Of a stretch of 64,000 bases of DNA, positions 32,007 to 40,405 are shown in pieces. The notes under the pieces were generated by a model, which saw only the letters and a program-made list of their open reading frames with translations, was not told where the DNA came from and searched no databases. Source of the DNA: Fulvimarina sp040239565 (GTDB lineage Bacteria; Pseudomonadota; Alphaproteobacteria; Rhizobiales; Rhizobiaceae); assembly GCF_040239565.1 (NCBI RefSeq), contig NZ_JBEHWS010000012.1:1-64000 (forward strand), read 5' to 3'. Position 1 is the stretch's first letter; every line of letters begins with the position of its first letter. The translations under genes and the position numbers were made by a program.

Positions 32007-33343
32007 CGGCGTTTCTTCCCCCCTCTTAGCTTGGACTTCTTGATCAGGCCCTCGTACTGGTGGGCAAGAAGATGCCCCTGGACCTGCGCCACCGTATCCA
32101 TCGTGACGCTGACGACGATCAGCAGCGAGGTACCACCCAGATAGAACGGAACGCCGGCTGCGGAAATCAGAAATTCGGGCAATAGACAGACGAGAACCAG
32201 ATAGATCGCGCCGATCACGGTGATGCGGGTCAGGACATAATCGATGTATTCTGCCGTCCGTTCACCCGGACGGATGCCCGGAATGAAGCCGCCATGCTTC
32301 TTCAGATTGTCGGCTGTGTCCTTCGGATTGAACACGACGGCCGTGTAGAAGAAGGCGAAGAACGCGATCAGGCCCGCATAGAAGAGCATGTAGAGCGGCT
32401 GACCGTGGCCGAGCGAGGCGACAACGGCAGTCGCCCAATCCGGCAGTTCCTCGGTGTTGGAGAAGTTCGCGACCGTTACCGGCAGAAGCAGCAGCGAAGA
32501 AGCGAAGATCGGCGGGATAACACCGGCGGTGTTCAGCTTCAGCGGCAGGTGCGAGGTATCGCCCTGGAACATCCGGTTGCCGACCTGGCGCTTCGGATAC
32601 TGGATCAGCAGCCGCCGTTGGGCGCGTTCGAAGAACACGATCATCGCCACCGTGCCGATCGCGAGCGCGATGACGACGATGATGATGGCGGTCGAAAGCG
32701 AACCGGTGCGACCGAGTTCGAGGAGATTTGCCAGAGCCGAGGGCAGATTCGCGACGATGCCTGCGAAAATGATCAGCGAGATGCCATTACCGATACCGCG
32801 CGCGGTAATCTGCTCGCCAAGCCACATCAGGAACATCGTGCCGCCGACGAGGGTGATGACCGCAGACATGGTGAAGAACCATCCCGGGTTGACCACGATA
32901 TTGGCCTGGGTCTGCAAGCCGGCTGCAATGCCGTAAGCCTGAACCATCGCGAGCAGCACCGTGCCGTAACGCGTATACTGGTTGATGACCTTACGGCCCT
33001 GTTCCCCCTCCTTCTTCAACTGTTCGAGCGACGGGATCACCGACGTCATGAGCTGAATGATGATCGAGGCGGAAATGTAGGGCATGATGCCGAGCGCGAA
33101 GATCGCCATACGGCCGACCGCACCACCCGAGAACATATTGAAGAGGCCGAGAATACCGGTCGACTGCTGCTGAAACGCCTGCGCCAGAGCATCCGGATTG
33201 ATACCGGGCATCGGGATATACGTACCGAGGCGGTAGACAATCAGCGCGCCGAGCGTGAACCAGATGCGTTTCTTGAGATCTTCGGCTTTCGAAAAAGCCG
33301 AGAAATTTAGATTGGCGGCAAGTTGTTCTGCAGCCGATGCCAT
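32003..33343 (-). CDS. secY: Preprotein translocase subunit SecY
   Basis: A 446-residue ten-helix channel protein. Motifs include RIWFTLGALIVYRLGTYIPMPG in helix 1, the plug region after it, GNGISLIIFAGIV, and RPGERTAEYIDYVLTRITV in the cytosolic loop that contacts the ribosome and SecA. The C-terminus ends in a basic RGGKKRR. It follows the spc operon but a strong terminator stands between it and rplO, so it may use its own promoter in the 253-base gap. It is joined to adk by a 4-base overlap. Confidence 0.99.
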   Translation of the reverse strand: MASAAEQLAANLNFSAFSKAEDLKKRIWFTLGALIVYRLGTYIPMPGINPDALAQAFQQQSTGILGLFNMFSGGAVGRMAIFALGIMPYISASIIIQLMTSVIPSLEQLKKEGEQGRKVINQYTRYGTVLLAMVQAYGIAAGLQTQANIVVNPGWFFTMSAVITLVGGTMFLMWLGEQITARGIGNGISLIIFAGIVANLPSALANLLELGRTGSLSTAIIIVVIALAIGTVAMIVFFERAQRRLLIQYPKRQVGNRMFQGDTSHLPLKLNTAGVIPPIFASSLLLLPVTVANFSNTEELPDWATAVVASLGHGQPLYMLFYAGLIAFFAFFYTAVVFNPKDTADNLKKHGGFIPGIRPGERTAEYIDYVLTRITVIGAIYLVLVCLLPEFLISAAGVPFYLGGTSLLIVVSVTMDTVAQVQGHLLAHQYEGLIKKSKLRGGKKRR

Positions 33344-33497
33344 ATGGAAATCTCCAGAATATCGCGCTCGTCGACGATCGGATCGTCGGAGCGCGCGAAA
33401 GCTGTCGCGTTATTGGCCGCGCCGCCTGCCGCGACACATAAGCCGGTGTCGCGAAGGACGCAAGCAAAGCGGCCAAACGCCGCCACTTCCCCAAAAC

Positions 33498-33535
33498 AAA
33501 AAGCCCGTTTCGCCAAAGCAGTGGGCGAAACGGGC
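33498..33535 (-). terminator. Strong terminator between rplO and secY
   Basis: On the minus strand GCCCGTTTCGCC (12 bp) pairs perfectly with GGCGAAACGGGC around CACTGCTTT and is followed by TTTTTGTTTTGG. The stem is 63 bases past the rplO stop. It would split the ribosomal-protein cluster into two transcription units. Confidence 0.88.
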
Positions 33536-33597
33536 GATCATCTATCCCGCTGTCACGCTTCACGCGTCCCAGTCGGCAAAAGAGTCTTGCGACTCAC

Positions 33598-34053
33598 TCA
33601 AGCGGTCTTGACCGACCCGCCGGCCTTCTCGACCTTTTCAACGGCCGACTTTGAAGCGCCGGCGACGTTGAGCTTGAGCGAAGCGGTGAGTTCACCATCG
33701 CCGAGCACCCGAACGCCATCCTTGGAGCGCCGCACAACGCCGGCTGCGATCAGAGCTGCCGTGTCGACCTCGCCAGAAGCGTCGAGCTTGCCTGCATCGA
33801 CGGCCTGCTGAAGACGACCGACCGATACGATCGAGTAGTTCTTCGCGAAGATATTGGTGAAGCCGCGCTTCGGAAGGCGACGATAAAGCGGCATCTGGCC
33901 ACCCTCGTAACCGTTGATCGCAACGCCCGAACGGGACTTCTGTCCCTTCACGCCGCGACCACCAGTCTTGCCCTTGCCGGAACCGATACCGCGACCGACG
34001 CGCTTGCGCGAATGCGTCGAGCCTTCGTTGTCGGTGATTTCGTTAAGTTTCAT
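33598..34053 (-). CDS. rplO: 50S ribosomal protein L15
   Basis: A 151-residue protein starting MKLNEITDNEGSTHSRKRVG (ATG 34053). The glycine/lysine-rich RGIGSGKGKTGGRGVKGQKSR is the L15 N-terminal signature, and GGQMPLYRRLPKRGFTN follows. It is an early-assembly 50S protein. The longer frame to 34113 is not conserved. It is the last gene before the strong terminator. Confidence 0.98.
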   Translation of the reverse strand: MKLNEITDNEGSTHSRKRVGRGIGSGKGKTGGRGVKGQKSRSGVAINGYEGGQMPLYRRLPKRGFTNIFAKNYSIVSVGRLQQAVDAGKLDASGEVDTAALIAAGVVRRSKDGVRVLGDGELTASLKLNVAGASKSAVEKVEKAGGSVKTA

Positions 34054-34164
34054 GTCATTTCTCCAGCGAAACCGGGGCGCGTCAGGCGAAATTCGCGACG
34101 AGGGCCTCGGCAACCGCGTTGAAAGCCTGGTTGAGGTGGACGGTCAAAGCCGCCCACCGGCTCG

Positions 34165-34353
34165 TCATGCCTTTTCGACCACCTTAACAAGGTGCGCGAC
34201 TTTGGCGATCATGCCGCGGACGGAGGGCGTATCCTCGAGCGTGCGCTGCCGGTGCATCTTGTTCAGGCCGAGACCCACGAGAGTCTGGCGCTGATATTTT
34301 GCACGGCGGATCGGGCTACCCATTTGAACGACCGTAACTGTCTTGTCAGCCAT
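34165..34353 (-). CDS. rpmD: 50S ribosomal protein L30
   Basis: A 62-residue protein, MADKTVTVVQMGSPIRRAKY followed by QRQTLVGLGLNKMHRQR and a terminal IAKVAHLVKVV. This is the short bacterial L30 fold (two helices on a sheet). It is between rpsE and rplO in the spc operon. The start at 34353 gives the conserved N-terminus; an extra 6 residues from 34371 are unlikely. Confidence 0.97.
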   Translation of the reverse strand: MADKTVTVVQMGSPIRRAKYQRQTLVGLGLNKMHRQRTLEDTPSVRGMIAKVAHLVKVVEKA

Positions 34354-34392
34354 CGAAGTCATCTCCTTCAATCAGATCGAACTGGACGCGCC

Positions 34393-34974
34393 TCAGGCGG
34401 CGTCGACAGCTTCTTCGGACGGTTCGGCCTGCGGGTGATGACCCGTGGCTGCCTGACGGCGTGCCTGAAGCTCGGAATACTTGATTCCACGCTTGGCAGC
34501 GATGTCCTTAGGATGGGTGGCCTCCTTGAGGCCTTCGAAGGTCGCGCGAACCATGTTGTAAGGGTTCGACGAGCCCAGCGACTTCGCGACGACGTCGTGC
34601 ATGCCGACGGCTTCGAAGACGGCGCGCATCGGACCACCGGCGATGATACCGGTACCGGCCTCGGCTGCGCGGAGCAGAACCTTGCCAGCGCCATGGCGAC
34701 CGTGAACGTCGTGATGGAGTGTGCGGCCATCGCGAAGCGGCACGAAGATCAGATCACGCTTGGCGGCTTCCGTCGCCTTGCGGATCGCTTCCGGCACTTC
34801 CCGTGCCTTGCCGTGGCCGAAGCCGACGCGGCCCTTGAGATCGCCGACGACGACGAGGGCTGCGAAGCCGAAGCGACGGCCACCCTTCACAACCTTGGCG
34901 ACGCGGTTGATGTGAACGAGCTTGTCGACGAATCCATCGTCCTGCTCTTCTCTGCGATTGTCACGAGGCGCCAT
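34393..34974 (-). CDS. rpsE: 30S ribosomal protein S5
   Basis: The 193-residue protein has the S5 N-terminal domain (FVDKLVHINRVAKVVKGGRRFGFAALVVVGD) and the C-terminal S5 domain with VGFGHGKAREVPEAIRKATE and GTGIIAGGPMRAVFE. It ends with an acidic extension (AEPSEEAVDAA) found in rhizobial S5. S5 influences translational accuracy, and mutations in the loop near residue 40 can give spectinomycin resistance; that loop looks wild type. It lies in the spc operon after rplR. Confidence 0.99.
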   Translation of the reverse strand: MAPRDNRREEQDDGFVDKLVHINRVAKVVKGGRRFGFAALVVVGDLKGRVGFGHGKAREVPEAIRKATEAAKRDLIFVPLRDGRTLHHDVHGRHGAGKVLLRAAEAGTGIIAGGPMRAVFEAVGMHDVVAKSLGSSNPYNMVRATFEGLKEATHPKDIAAKRGIKYSELQARRQAATGHHPQAEPSEEAVDAA

Positions 34975-35093
34975 ATCCTAGTCCTTATTCTTTTCCGGAG
35001 GCGTCATTGCGAAAAGAACGGGCGCCGACCGGCAGCCCGTTCCATTTGTTTATTCAGCCGCCCGATACAACAAAGTACCGGGCGGAGAAAGCT

Positions 35094-35456
35094 TTAAAAG
35101 TTGAGACCGCCCTCGCGAGCACCTTCAGCCACCGCCTTGATGCGGCCGTGATAGATGAAGGCACCGCGATCGAAGACGACGTCAGAGACACCGGCTTCCT
35201 TGGCGCGCTCAGCGACCAGCTTACCGACCGCAGATGCCGCTTCGACATCCGCGCCAGTTTTCAGATCGCCCTTGAGCTTCGGATCGAGCGAAGAAGCAGC
35301 AGCCAAAGTGCGACCGACGCTGTCGTCGATGATCTGGGCATAGATATGCTTCGACGAGCGATGAACCGAAAGGCGCGGACGACCGTTCGCGATCTTCTTG
35401 ATCGAACGGCGAATCCGCAGAGCCCGGCGACGCAGAGATTCCGTTTTCGTAGCCAT
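35094..35456 (-). CDS. rplR: 50S ribosomal protein L18
   Basis: A 120-residue 5S-rRNA-binding protein with RRRALRIRRSIKKIANGRPR, VHRSSKHIYAQIIDD, and the C-terminal YHGRIKAVAEGAREGGLNF. Its ATG follows the rplF stop after only 3 bases, a tight junction typical of the spc operon. Confidence 0.99.
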   Translation of the reverse strand: MATKTESLRRRALRIRRSIKKIANGRPRLSVHRSSKHIYAQIIDDSVGRTLAAASSLDPKLKGDLKTGADVEAASAVGKLVAERAKEAGVSDVVFDRGAFIYHGRIKAVAEGAREGGLNF

Positions 35457-35459
35457 GAC

Positions 35460-35993
35460 TTACTTCTTCTTGCCTTCCTTGCGGACGATCTTCTCGCCGG
35501 CATACTTCACACCCTTGCCCTTGTAGGGCTCAGGCGGACGGTATTCGCGGATTTCCGCTGCAACCTGGCCGACGCGCTGCTTGTCGATGCCGGTAACCGT
35601 GATTTCGGTCGGCTTCGGGACGGTGATCTCGATGCCCTCGGGCGCCTTGTAGATCACCTCGTGGGAGAAACCGAGCGAAAGCTGCAGGTTGTTGCCCTGC
35701 TTGGCCGCGCGGTAACCGACGCCCGAGATCTCCAGCTTCTTCTCGAAGCCCGAAACGACGCCCGTCATGATGTTCTGGATCATCGTGCGGGACATGCCCC
35801 ACTTCGACCGCGCTCCCTTCGACTGATCCTTCGGATCGACCTGGATCGCGCCGTCTTCCATCTTCACGAGGACTTCGTCATTGACGACGAACTGGAGTTC
35901 GCCCTTCGGTCCCTTCGCCTTGACCGTCTGCCCCTCGACCGAGGCAGTCACGCCATTGGGCACAGCGACCGGCTTCTTACCAATACGAGACAT
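35460..35993 (-). CDS. rplF: 50S ribosomal protein L6
   Basis: A 177-residue protein with the two L6 domains. It starts MSRIGKKPVAVPNGVTASVE and has KGPKGELQF, GVGYRAAKQGNNLQLSLGFS and the C-terminal motif PPEPYKGKGVKYAGE. L6 sits at the factor-binding site near the sarcin-ricin loop. It lies between rpsH and rplR. Confidence 0.99.
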   Translation of the reverse strand: MSRIGKKPVAVPNGVTASVEGQTVKAKGPKGELQFVVNDEVLVKMEDGAIQVDPKDQSKGARSKWGMSRTMIQNIMTGVVSGFEKKLEISGVGYRAAKQGNNLQLSLGFSHEVIYKAPEGIEITVPKPTEITVTGIDKQRVGQVAAEIREYRPPEPYKGKGVKYAGEKIVRKEGKKK

Positions 35994-36042
35994 ATTCGAA
36001 ACCTTGTCCGTTTGCTCTGCGACGTCTCAAGCCATCAGTCCC

Positions 36043-36441
36043 TTACAGGACCTGGCAGAGAACCTCGCCGCCCACGTTCTGCTCACGAGCGGAGTGATCG
36101 GCCATGACGCCCTTCGGAGTCGAAAGGACCGTGACGCCGAGGCCGTTCGCGACTTGCGGAATGGTCTTGGCCGAAACGTAGACGCGGCGGCCAGGCTTGG
36201 AGACGCGAGCGATCTCGCGGATCACCGGTGCGCCTTCGTAATATTTCAGCTCGATATCGAACTCGGTCTTGCCGGTGCCGTGTTCGGTGATCGTGTAGCC
36301 CCGAATGTAGCCTTCGGCCTTCAGGACATCGAGCACGCGGCCGCGCAGCTTGGAGGCCGGAGTGGAGACGCTCGTCTTGTTGCGCATGAGCGCATTGCGG
36401 ATGCGCGTCAGCATATCGCCAAGAGGATCAGACAACTGCAT
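36043..36441 (-). CDS. rpsH: 30S ribosomal protein S8
   Basis: A 132-residue protein starting MQLSDPLGDMLTRIRNALMRN, with the C-terminal GLGVTVLSTPKGVMADHSAREQNVGGEVLC. S8 binds helix 21 of 16S rRNA and in other bacteria represses the spc operon by binding its mRNA. It is between rpsN and rplF. Confidence 0.99.
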   Translation of the reverse strand: MQLSDPLGDMLTRIRNALMRNKTSVSTPASKLRGRVLDVLKAEGYIRGYTITEHGTGKTEFDIELKYYEGAPVIREIARVSKPGRRVYVSAKTIPQVANGLGVTVLSTPKGVMADHSAREQNVGGEVLCQVL

Positions 36442-36454
36442 GGTCTACTCTCCC

Positions 36455-36760
36455 TTACCAGCTTGACTTGACGAGGCCGGGAATCTGGCCGTTATTGCCG
36501 AGTTCGCGAAGCGCGATACGGCTCATCTTGAGCTTGCGATAGTATGCCCGCGGACGGCCCGAGACCTCGCAGCGGTTCCGAATGCGCGTCTTCGAGGAAT
36601 TGCGCGGCATATCGGCCAGCTCGAGCTGGGCCTTGAAGCGCTCTTCCATCGAAGCTTCGGCATTCTTGGTGATCGCCTTCAGCGCGGCGCGCTTGGCGGC
36701 ATACTTCGCAACCATCTCACGACGATGCTTGTTCTGCTCGATCATGCCTTTTTTGGCCAT
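36455..36760 (-). CDS. rpsN: 30S ribosomal protein S14, zinc-free form
   Basis: A 101-residue protein of the long, cysteine-poor class. It has MAKKGMIEQNKHRREMVAKY, RNRCEVSGRPRAYYRKLKMSR and ends NNGQIPGLVKSSW. It packs in the small-subunit head near the decoding end. It follows rplE and precedes rpsH. Confidence 0.98.
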   Translation of the reverse strand: MAKKGMIEQNKHRREMVAKYAAKRAALKAITKNAEASMEERFKAQLELADMPRNSSKTRIRNRCEVSGRPRAYYRKLKMSRIALRELGNNGQIPGLVKSSW

Positions 36761-36784
36761 GACTGTATCCTTTCTCGTCTGCCG

Positions 36785-37348
36785 TTACTGGCGGAAGGGG
36801 AAGTTGAACGCCTTCAAAAGGGCGCGCGCTTCCTCGTCGGTTTTCGCCGTCGTACAGACGATGATGTCCATTCCCCACATCTGATCGACCTTGTCGTAGT
36901 TGATCTCGGGGAAAACGATGTGTTCCTTGATGCCCATGGCGTAGTTGCCACGACCATCGAAGCTTTTCGGGTTCAGTCCACGGAAGTCCCGAACGCGCGG
37001 CAGAGCAATCTGCACGAGACGATCGAGGAATTCGTACATCCGGTCCTTGCGGAGCGTGACCTTGGTGCCGATCGGCATGTCTTCACGCACTTTGAAACCG
37101 GCGATCGATTTCTTCGCGCGGGTGATAACAGGTTTTTGACCTGCGATCAAAGCGAGGGACTCCGCCGCATTGGCCGGCTTCTTAGAGTCGCCGGTCGCTT
37201 CGCCGACACCCATATTGATCACGATCTTGTCGATCCGCGGAACCTCCATGGGGTTCCGATAGGAAAACTGCTCCTGCATTTTTCCGCGGATCTCTTCGCG
37301 ATAAACGCCCTTGAGGCGTGGTTCGTAGACGGAAGCGGCTTCAGCCAT
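36785..37348 (-). CDS. rplE: 50S ribosomal protein L5
   Basis: A 187-residue 5S-rRNA-binding protein starting MAEAASVYEPRLKGVYREEI (ATG 37348) and containing IDKIVINMGVGEATGDSKKP and a C-terminal DIIVCTTAKTDEEARALLKA. Its start overlaps the end of rplX by 8 bases, suggesting coupling. A longer frame to 37393 is a shadow inside rplX. Confidence 0.99.
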   Translation of the reverse strand: MAEAASVYEPRLKGVYREEIRGKMQEQFSYRNPMEVPRIDKIVINMGVGEATGDSKKPANAAESLALIAGQKPVITRAKKSIAGFKVREDMPIGTKVTLRKDRMYEFLDRLVQIALPRVRDFRGLNPKSFDGRGNYAMGIKEHIVFPEINYDKVDQMWGMDIIVCTTAKTDEEARALLKAFNFPFRQ

Positions 37349-37655
37349 TGATCTCTTCTCCCGAACGCTTGGCGAAGCGCACACGCTTGCCATCGTCGCT
37401 CACCTTGATACCCACGCGGGTCGGCTTGCCGTCCTTAGGATCGGCGAGCGCGAGATTCGACAGATGGATCGGCGCTTCCTTCGAAACGATACCGGCTTCG
37501 GTGTTCTGGGTCTGGCGCTGGTGGCGCTTGACCATGTTGATCCCGCCGACGAGAGCTTTCTCGTCCTTCGGCATCATCTTGGTGATCTCGCCCGACCGGC
37601 CCTTGTCCTTGCCGGCGAGCACGACGACCTTGTCGCCTTTACGGAGTCTATTCAT
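37341..37655 (-). CDS. rplX: 50S ribosomal protein L24
   Basis: A 104-residue protein with a KOW motif, KGDKVVVLAGKDKGRSGEI, then VGGINMVKRHQRQTQN and the tail VRFAKRSGEEING. It is an assembly initiator near the tunnel exit. The stop overlaps the rplE start. Confidence 0.99.
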   Translation of the reverse strand: MNRLRKGDKVVVLAGKDKGRSGEITKMMPKDEKALVGGINMVKRHQRQTQNTEAGIVSKEAPIHLSNLALADPKDGKPTRVGIKVSDDGKRVRFAKRSGEEING

Positions 37656-37667
37656 CGTCCGCTCCCC

Positions 37668-38036
37668 TTAAAGAACTTCCGGTGCCAGCGACACGATGCG
37701 CATATGGTTCTTCGCGCGCAGTTCACGAGGAACCGGGCCAAAGATACGCGTGCCGATAGGCTCTTTGTTGTTGTTGATCAGGACGGCGGCATTCGTGTCG
37801 AAACGAATGACGGAACCGTCCGGACGACGGATGTCCTTGGCCGTGCGAACCACGACCGCCTTTGCCACATCGCCCTTCTTGACGCGTCCGCGCGGGATCG
37901 CTTCCTTGATCGAGACGACGATGATGTCGCCTACGGAAGCGTACTTGCGCTTGGAACCGCCCAGAACCTTGATGCACATAACGCGGCGGGCGCCCGAATT
38001 ATCGGCCACGTCCAAGTTTGTTTGCATCTGAATCAT
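37668..38036 (-). CDS. rplN: 50S ribosomal protein L14
   Basis: A 122-residue protein with MIQMQTNLDVADNSGARRVM, VSIKEAIPRGRVKKGDVAKAV and FGPVPRELRAKNHMRIVSLA. L14 contacts the small subunit in bridge B8. It opens the spc operon, 12 bases before rplX. Confidence 0.99.
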   Translation of the reverse strand: MIQMQTNLDVADNSGARRVMCIKVLGGSKRKYASVGDIIVVSIKEAIPRGRVKKGDVAKAVVVRTAKDIRRPDGSVIRFDTNAAVLINNNKEPIGTRIFGPVPRELRAKNHMRIVSLAPEVL

Positions 38037-38099
38037 GTCAGCTTGCCTTTAAGCTACTGCCGGGAACGCTCTGAAAGAACGCCACTCCCGGAAAATTAC

Positions 38100-38348
38100 T
38101 CAACCCGCGACTGCGGAGTCTTCTGTTACGACGATCCAGTTCTTGTCCCTGGAGATGGGACGCGTTTCCTCGATCGAGACGCGGTCACCAACCTTGAACT
38201 GGTTGGCTTCGTCGTGCGCCTTATAGCGCTTAGTCCGGCGCACCGTCTTCTTGAAGAGCGGGTGGGTGAAGCGGCGCTCCACCAGGACGACGACGGTCTT
38301 GTCGTTCTTGTCGGAGACCACTGTCCCCTGCAGAATTCGTTTCGGCAT
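38100..38348 (-). CDS. rpsQ: 30S ribosomal protein S17
   Basis: An 82-residue OB-fold protein, MPKRILQGTVVSDKNDKTVV, with RFTHPLFKKTVRRTKRYKAH and IEETRPISRDKNW. It binds the 5' domain of 16S rRNA. It lies between rpmC and rplN. Confidence 0.98.
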   Translation of the reverse strand: MPKRILQGTVVSDKNDKTVVVLVERRFTHPLFKKTVRRTKRYKAHDEANQFKVGDRVSIEETRPISRDKNWIVVTEDSAVAG

Positions 38349-38364
38349 ATTCGTTCCTCAGGCC

Positions 38365-38559
38365 TTAAGCCCCTACCGCCTTCTGAGCGGAGATGGTCTT
38401 GATCCGCGCGATGTCGCGACGGATCTGACGCACGCGGGCGGTGTTTTCTAGCTGACCCGTGGCACGCTGGAAGCGCAGATTGAACTGCTCCTTCTTCAGC
38501 TTTACGAGCTCGTCGGTGAGTTCGTTCTGGGTCATCGATCTGACGTCGGAAGCTTTCAC
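38365..38559 (-). CDS. rpmC: 50S ribosomal protein L29
   Basis: A 64-residue helical protein, MKASDVRSMTQNELTDELVK, with LKKEQFNLRFQRATGQLENT and RQIRRDIARIKT. It lies next to the exit tunnel and contacts SRP and trigger factor with L23. It follows rplP after 12 bases. Confidence 0.98.
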   Translation of the reverse strand: MKASDVRSMTQNELTDELVKLKKEQFNLRFQRATGQLENTARVRQIRRDIARIKTISAQKAVGA

Positions 38560-38571
38560 GTCAAACTCTCC

Positions 38572-38985
38572 TTACTCGGCGATACGCTGGATGAAGCGCG
38601 TGCGGACCGGGAGCTTGGCAGCTCCGAGACGCAGGGCTTCACGTGCGACCAGTTCGTCGACGCCGTCGATTTCAAACATAATACGGCCCGGATGGACGCG
38701 CGCCGCCCAATAGTCGACGGAGCCCTTACCCTTACCCATACGGACTTCGGTGGGCTTCGAGGTCACGGGCAGATCCGGGAAGATCCGGATCCACACACGG
38801 CCCTGACGCTTCATGTGGCGAGTGATCGCGCGGCGGGCCGCTTCGATCTGGCGCGCCGTGACGCGCTCCGGGTCCACCGCCTTCAGGCCGAACGCACCGA
38901 AGTTCAGTGCGGTACCGCCCTTGGCGTTTCCGTGAATGCGGCCCTTGAACGCCTTCCGGTATTTAGTGCGCTTTGGCTGCAGCAT
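38572..38985 (-). CDS. rplP: 50S ribosomal protein L16
   Basis: A 137-residue protein, MLQPKRTKYRKAFKGRIHGN, with GAFGLKAVDPERVTARQIEA, VWIRIFPDLPVTSKP and RMGKGKGSVDYWAARVHPGR. L16 stabilises the A- and P-site tRNAs. It lies between rpsC and rpmC. Confidence 0.99.
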   Translation of the reverse strand: MLQPKRTKYRKAFKGRIHGNAKGGTALNFGAFGLKAVDPERVTARQIEAARRAITRHMKRQGRVWIRIFPDLPVTSKPTEVRMGKGKGSVDYWAARVHPGRIMFEIDGVDELVAREALRLGAAKLPVRTRFIQRIAE

Positions 38986-39011
38986 CTTCTAATACTCCGA
39001 ATGCTAATCGC

Positions 39012-39722
39012 TTAGGCGTGTTCGCGACGACGACCGCCACCGCTACCCTGGCCTTCGCCCTCGACCTGACGGCGCTCGGAGGCCATCGGATCGTGTTCGA
39101 GAATCTCGCCCTTGAAGATCCAGACCTTGACGCCACAGATCCCATAGGCCGTTTCCGCCTCGGCCGTGCCGTAGTCGACATCGGCGCGGAGGGTGTGAAG
39201 CGGCACGCGACCTTCGCGGTACCACTCGGTCCGGGCGATCTCCGCGCCACCGAGACGGCCGCCACAATTGATGCGGATACCTTCGGCGCCGAGGCGCATC
39301 GCCGACTGAACGGCGCGCTTCATGGCGCGGCGGAACGCAACGCGGCGCTCCAGCTGCTGGGCGATCGACTGGGCGACGAGAGCCGCATCCGTCTCGGGCT
39401 TGCGCACCTCGACGATGTTGATGTGCGTCTCGGCATCGGTCATCGAGGAAAGCTTCTTGCGAAGCTTCTCGATGTCCGCGCCCTTCTTGCCGATGACGAT
39501 ACCCGGACGGGCCGAGTGAATCGAAATACGGCACTTCTTGTGCGGGCGCTCGATGACGATCTTGGAAACCGCAGCCTGCTTCAGTTCTTCGAGCAGGAAC
39601 TTGCGGATCTTCAGATCTTCATGGAGCAGCGCGCCGTATTCGCGACCATCGGCGAACCAGCGGCTATCCCAGGTGCGGTTGATCCCGAGCCGGAAACCGG
39701 TCGGGTTGATTTTCTGACCCAT
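39012..39722 (-). CDS. rpsC: 30S ribosomal protein S3
   Basis: A 236-residue protein with MGQKINPTGFRLGINRTWDS, a type-II KH domain (RPGIVIGKKGADIEKLRKKL), and the S3 C-terminal domain (AMRLGAEGIRINCGGRLGGA, EGRVPLHTLRADVDYG). S3 has mRNA helicase activity at the entry site. Its ATG overlaps the rplV stop by one base (TAATG). Confidence 0.99.
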   Translation of the reverse strand: MGQKINPTGFRLGINRTWDSRWFADGREYGALLHEDLKIRKFLLEELKQAAVSKIVIERPHKKCRISIHSARPGIVIGKKGADIEKLRKKLSSMTDAETHINIVEVRKPETDAALVAQSIAQQLERRVAFRRAMKRAVQSAMRLGAEGIRINCGGRLGGAEIARTEWYREGRVPLHTLRADVDYGTAEAETAYGICGVKVWIFKGEILEHDPMASERRQVEGEGQGSGGGRRREHA

Positions 39723-40111
39723 TACGCGGCCTCCTCGAGTTCTTCGACCTCACGTACGACGATCGTCAGATGCGAGAAAGGCTTTTCCACCCGGCTCGCG
39801 CGACCGCGGCCCCGAGCATGGAAGCGTTTCATCGTAATCGATTTGCCGACGTAAGCCTCGGCGACGAACAGCGAATCGACGTCGAGGTCGTGGTTGTTCT
39901 CTGCGTTCGCGATCGCGCTTTCAAGGGTCTTTTTGACCGTTTCAGAAATACGCTTGCGCGAGAAGGTCAGGTCGGCGAGAGCCCGGTCCACCTTCTTGCC
40001 GCGGATCATCGCGGCGACAAGGTTGAGCTTCTGCGGACTGACCCGGATCGTGCGGGCAACGGCTTTCGCTTCGTTGTCCTTGAGCTGACGCTCGGCTTTC
40101 GCCTTGCCCAT
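39722..40111 (-). CDS. rplV: 50S ribosomal protein L22
   Basis: A 129-residue protein with RTIRVSPQKLNLVAAMIRGK, the central LESAIANAENNHDLDVDSLF, and the beta-hairpin MKRFHARGRGRASRVEKPFS that lines the exit tunnel. A deletion in this hairpin would give macrolide resistance; it is complete here. It follows rpsS. Confidence 0.99.
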   Translation of the reverse strand: MGKAKAERQLKDNEAKAVARTIRVSPQKLNLVAAMIRGKKVDRALADLTFSRKRISETVKKTLESAIANAENNHDLDVDSLFVAEAYVGKSITMKRFHARGRGRASRVEKPFSHLTIVVREVEELEEAA

Positions 40112-40114
40112 GGT

Positions 40115-40393
40115 TTACTTCCTCTTCGCCTTCTTGTCGGCGCCGTGGCCGTAATAGGTCCGCGTCGGGGAGAATTCGCCGAACTTGTGTCCGACCATGT
40201 CCTCGCTGACCGAGACCGGAATGTGCTTGTTGCCGTTGTAGACGCCAAACGTGAGTCCGACGAACTGCGGCAGGATGGTGGAGCGACGGCTCCAGATCTT
40301 GATAACGTCGTTGCGACCGCTCTCGCGCGACTTTTCGGCCTTCTTGAGAAGGTATCCGTCGACGAACGGGCCTTTCCAGACGGAACGTGTCAT
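40115..40393 (-). CDS. rpsS: 30S ribosomal protein S19
   Basis: A 92-residue protein with SVWKGPFVDGYLLKKAEKSR, IKIWSRRSTILPQFVGLTFG and VGHKFGEFSPTRTYYGHGAD. It binds the head of the small subunit with S13. It lies between rplB and rplV, four bases from rplV. Confidence 0.99.
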   Translation of the reverse strand: MTRSVWKGPFVDGYLLKKAEKSRESGRNDVIKIWSRRSTILPQFVGLTFGVYNGNKHIPVSVSEDMVGHKFGEFSPTRTYYGHGADKKAKRK

Positions 40394-40405
40394 TCGAAAA
40401 TTCCC

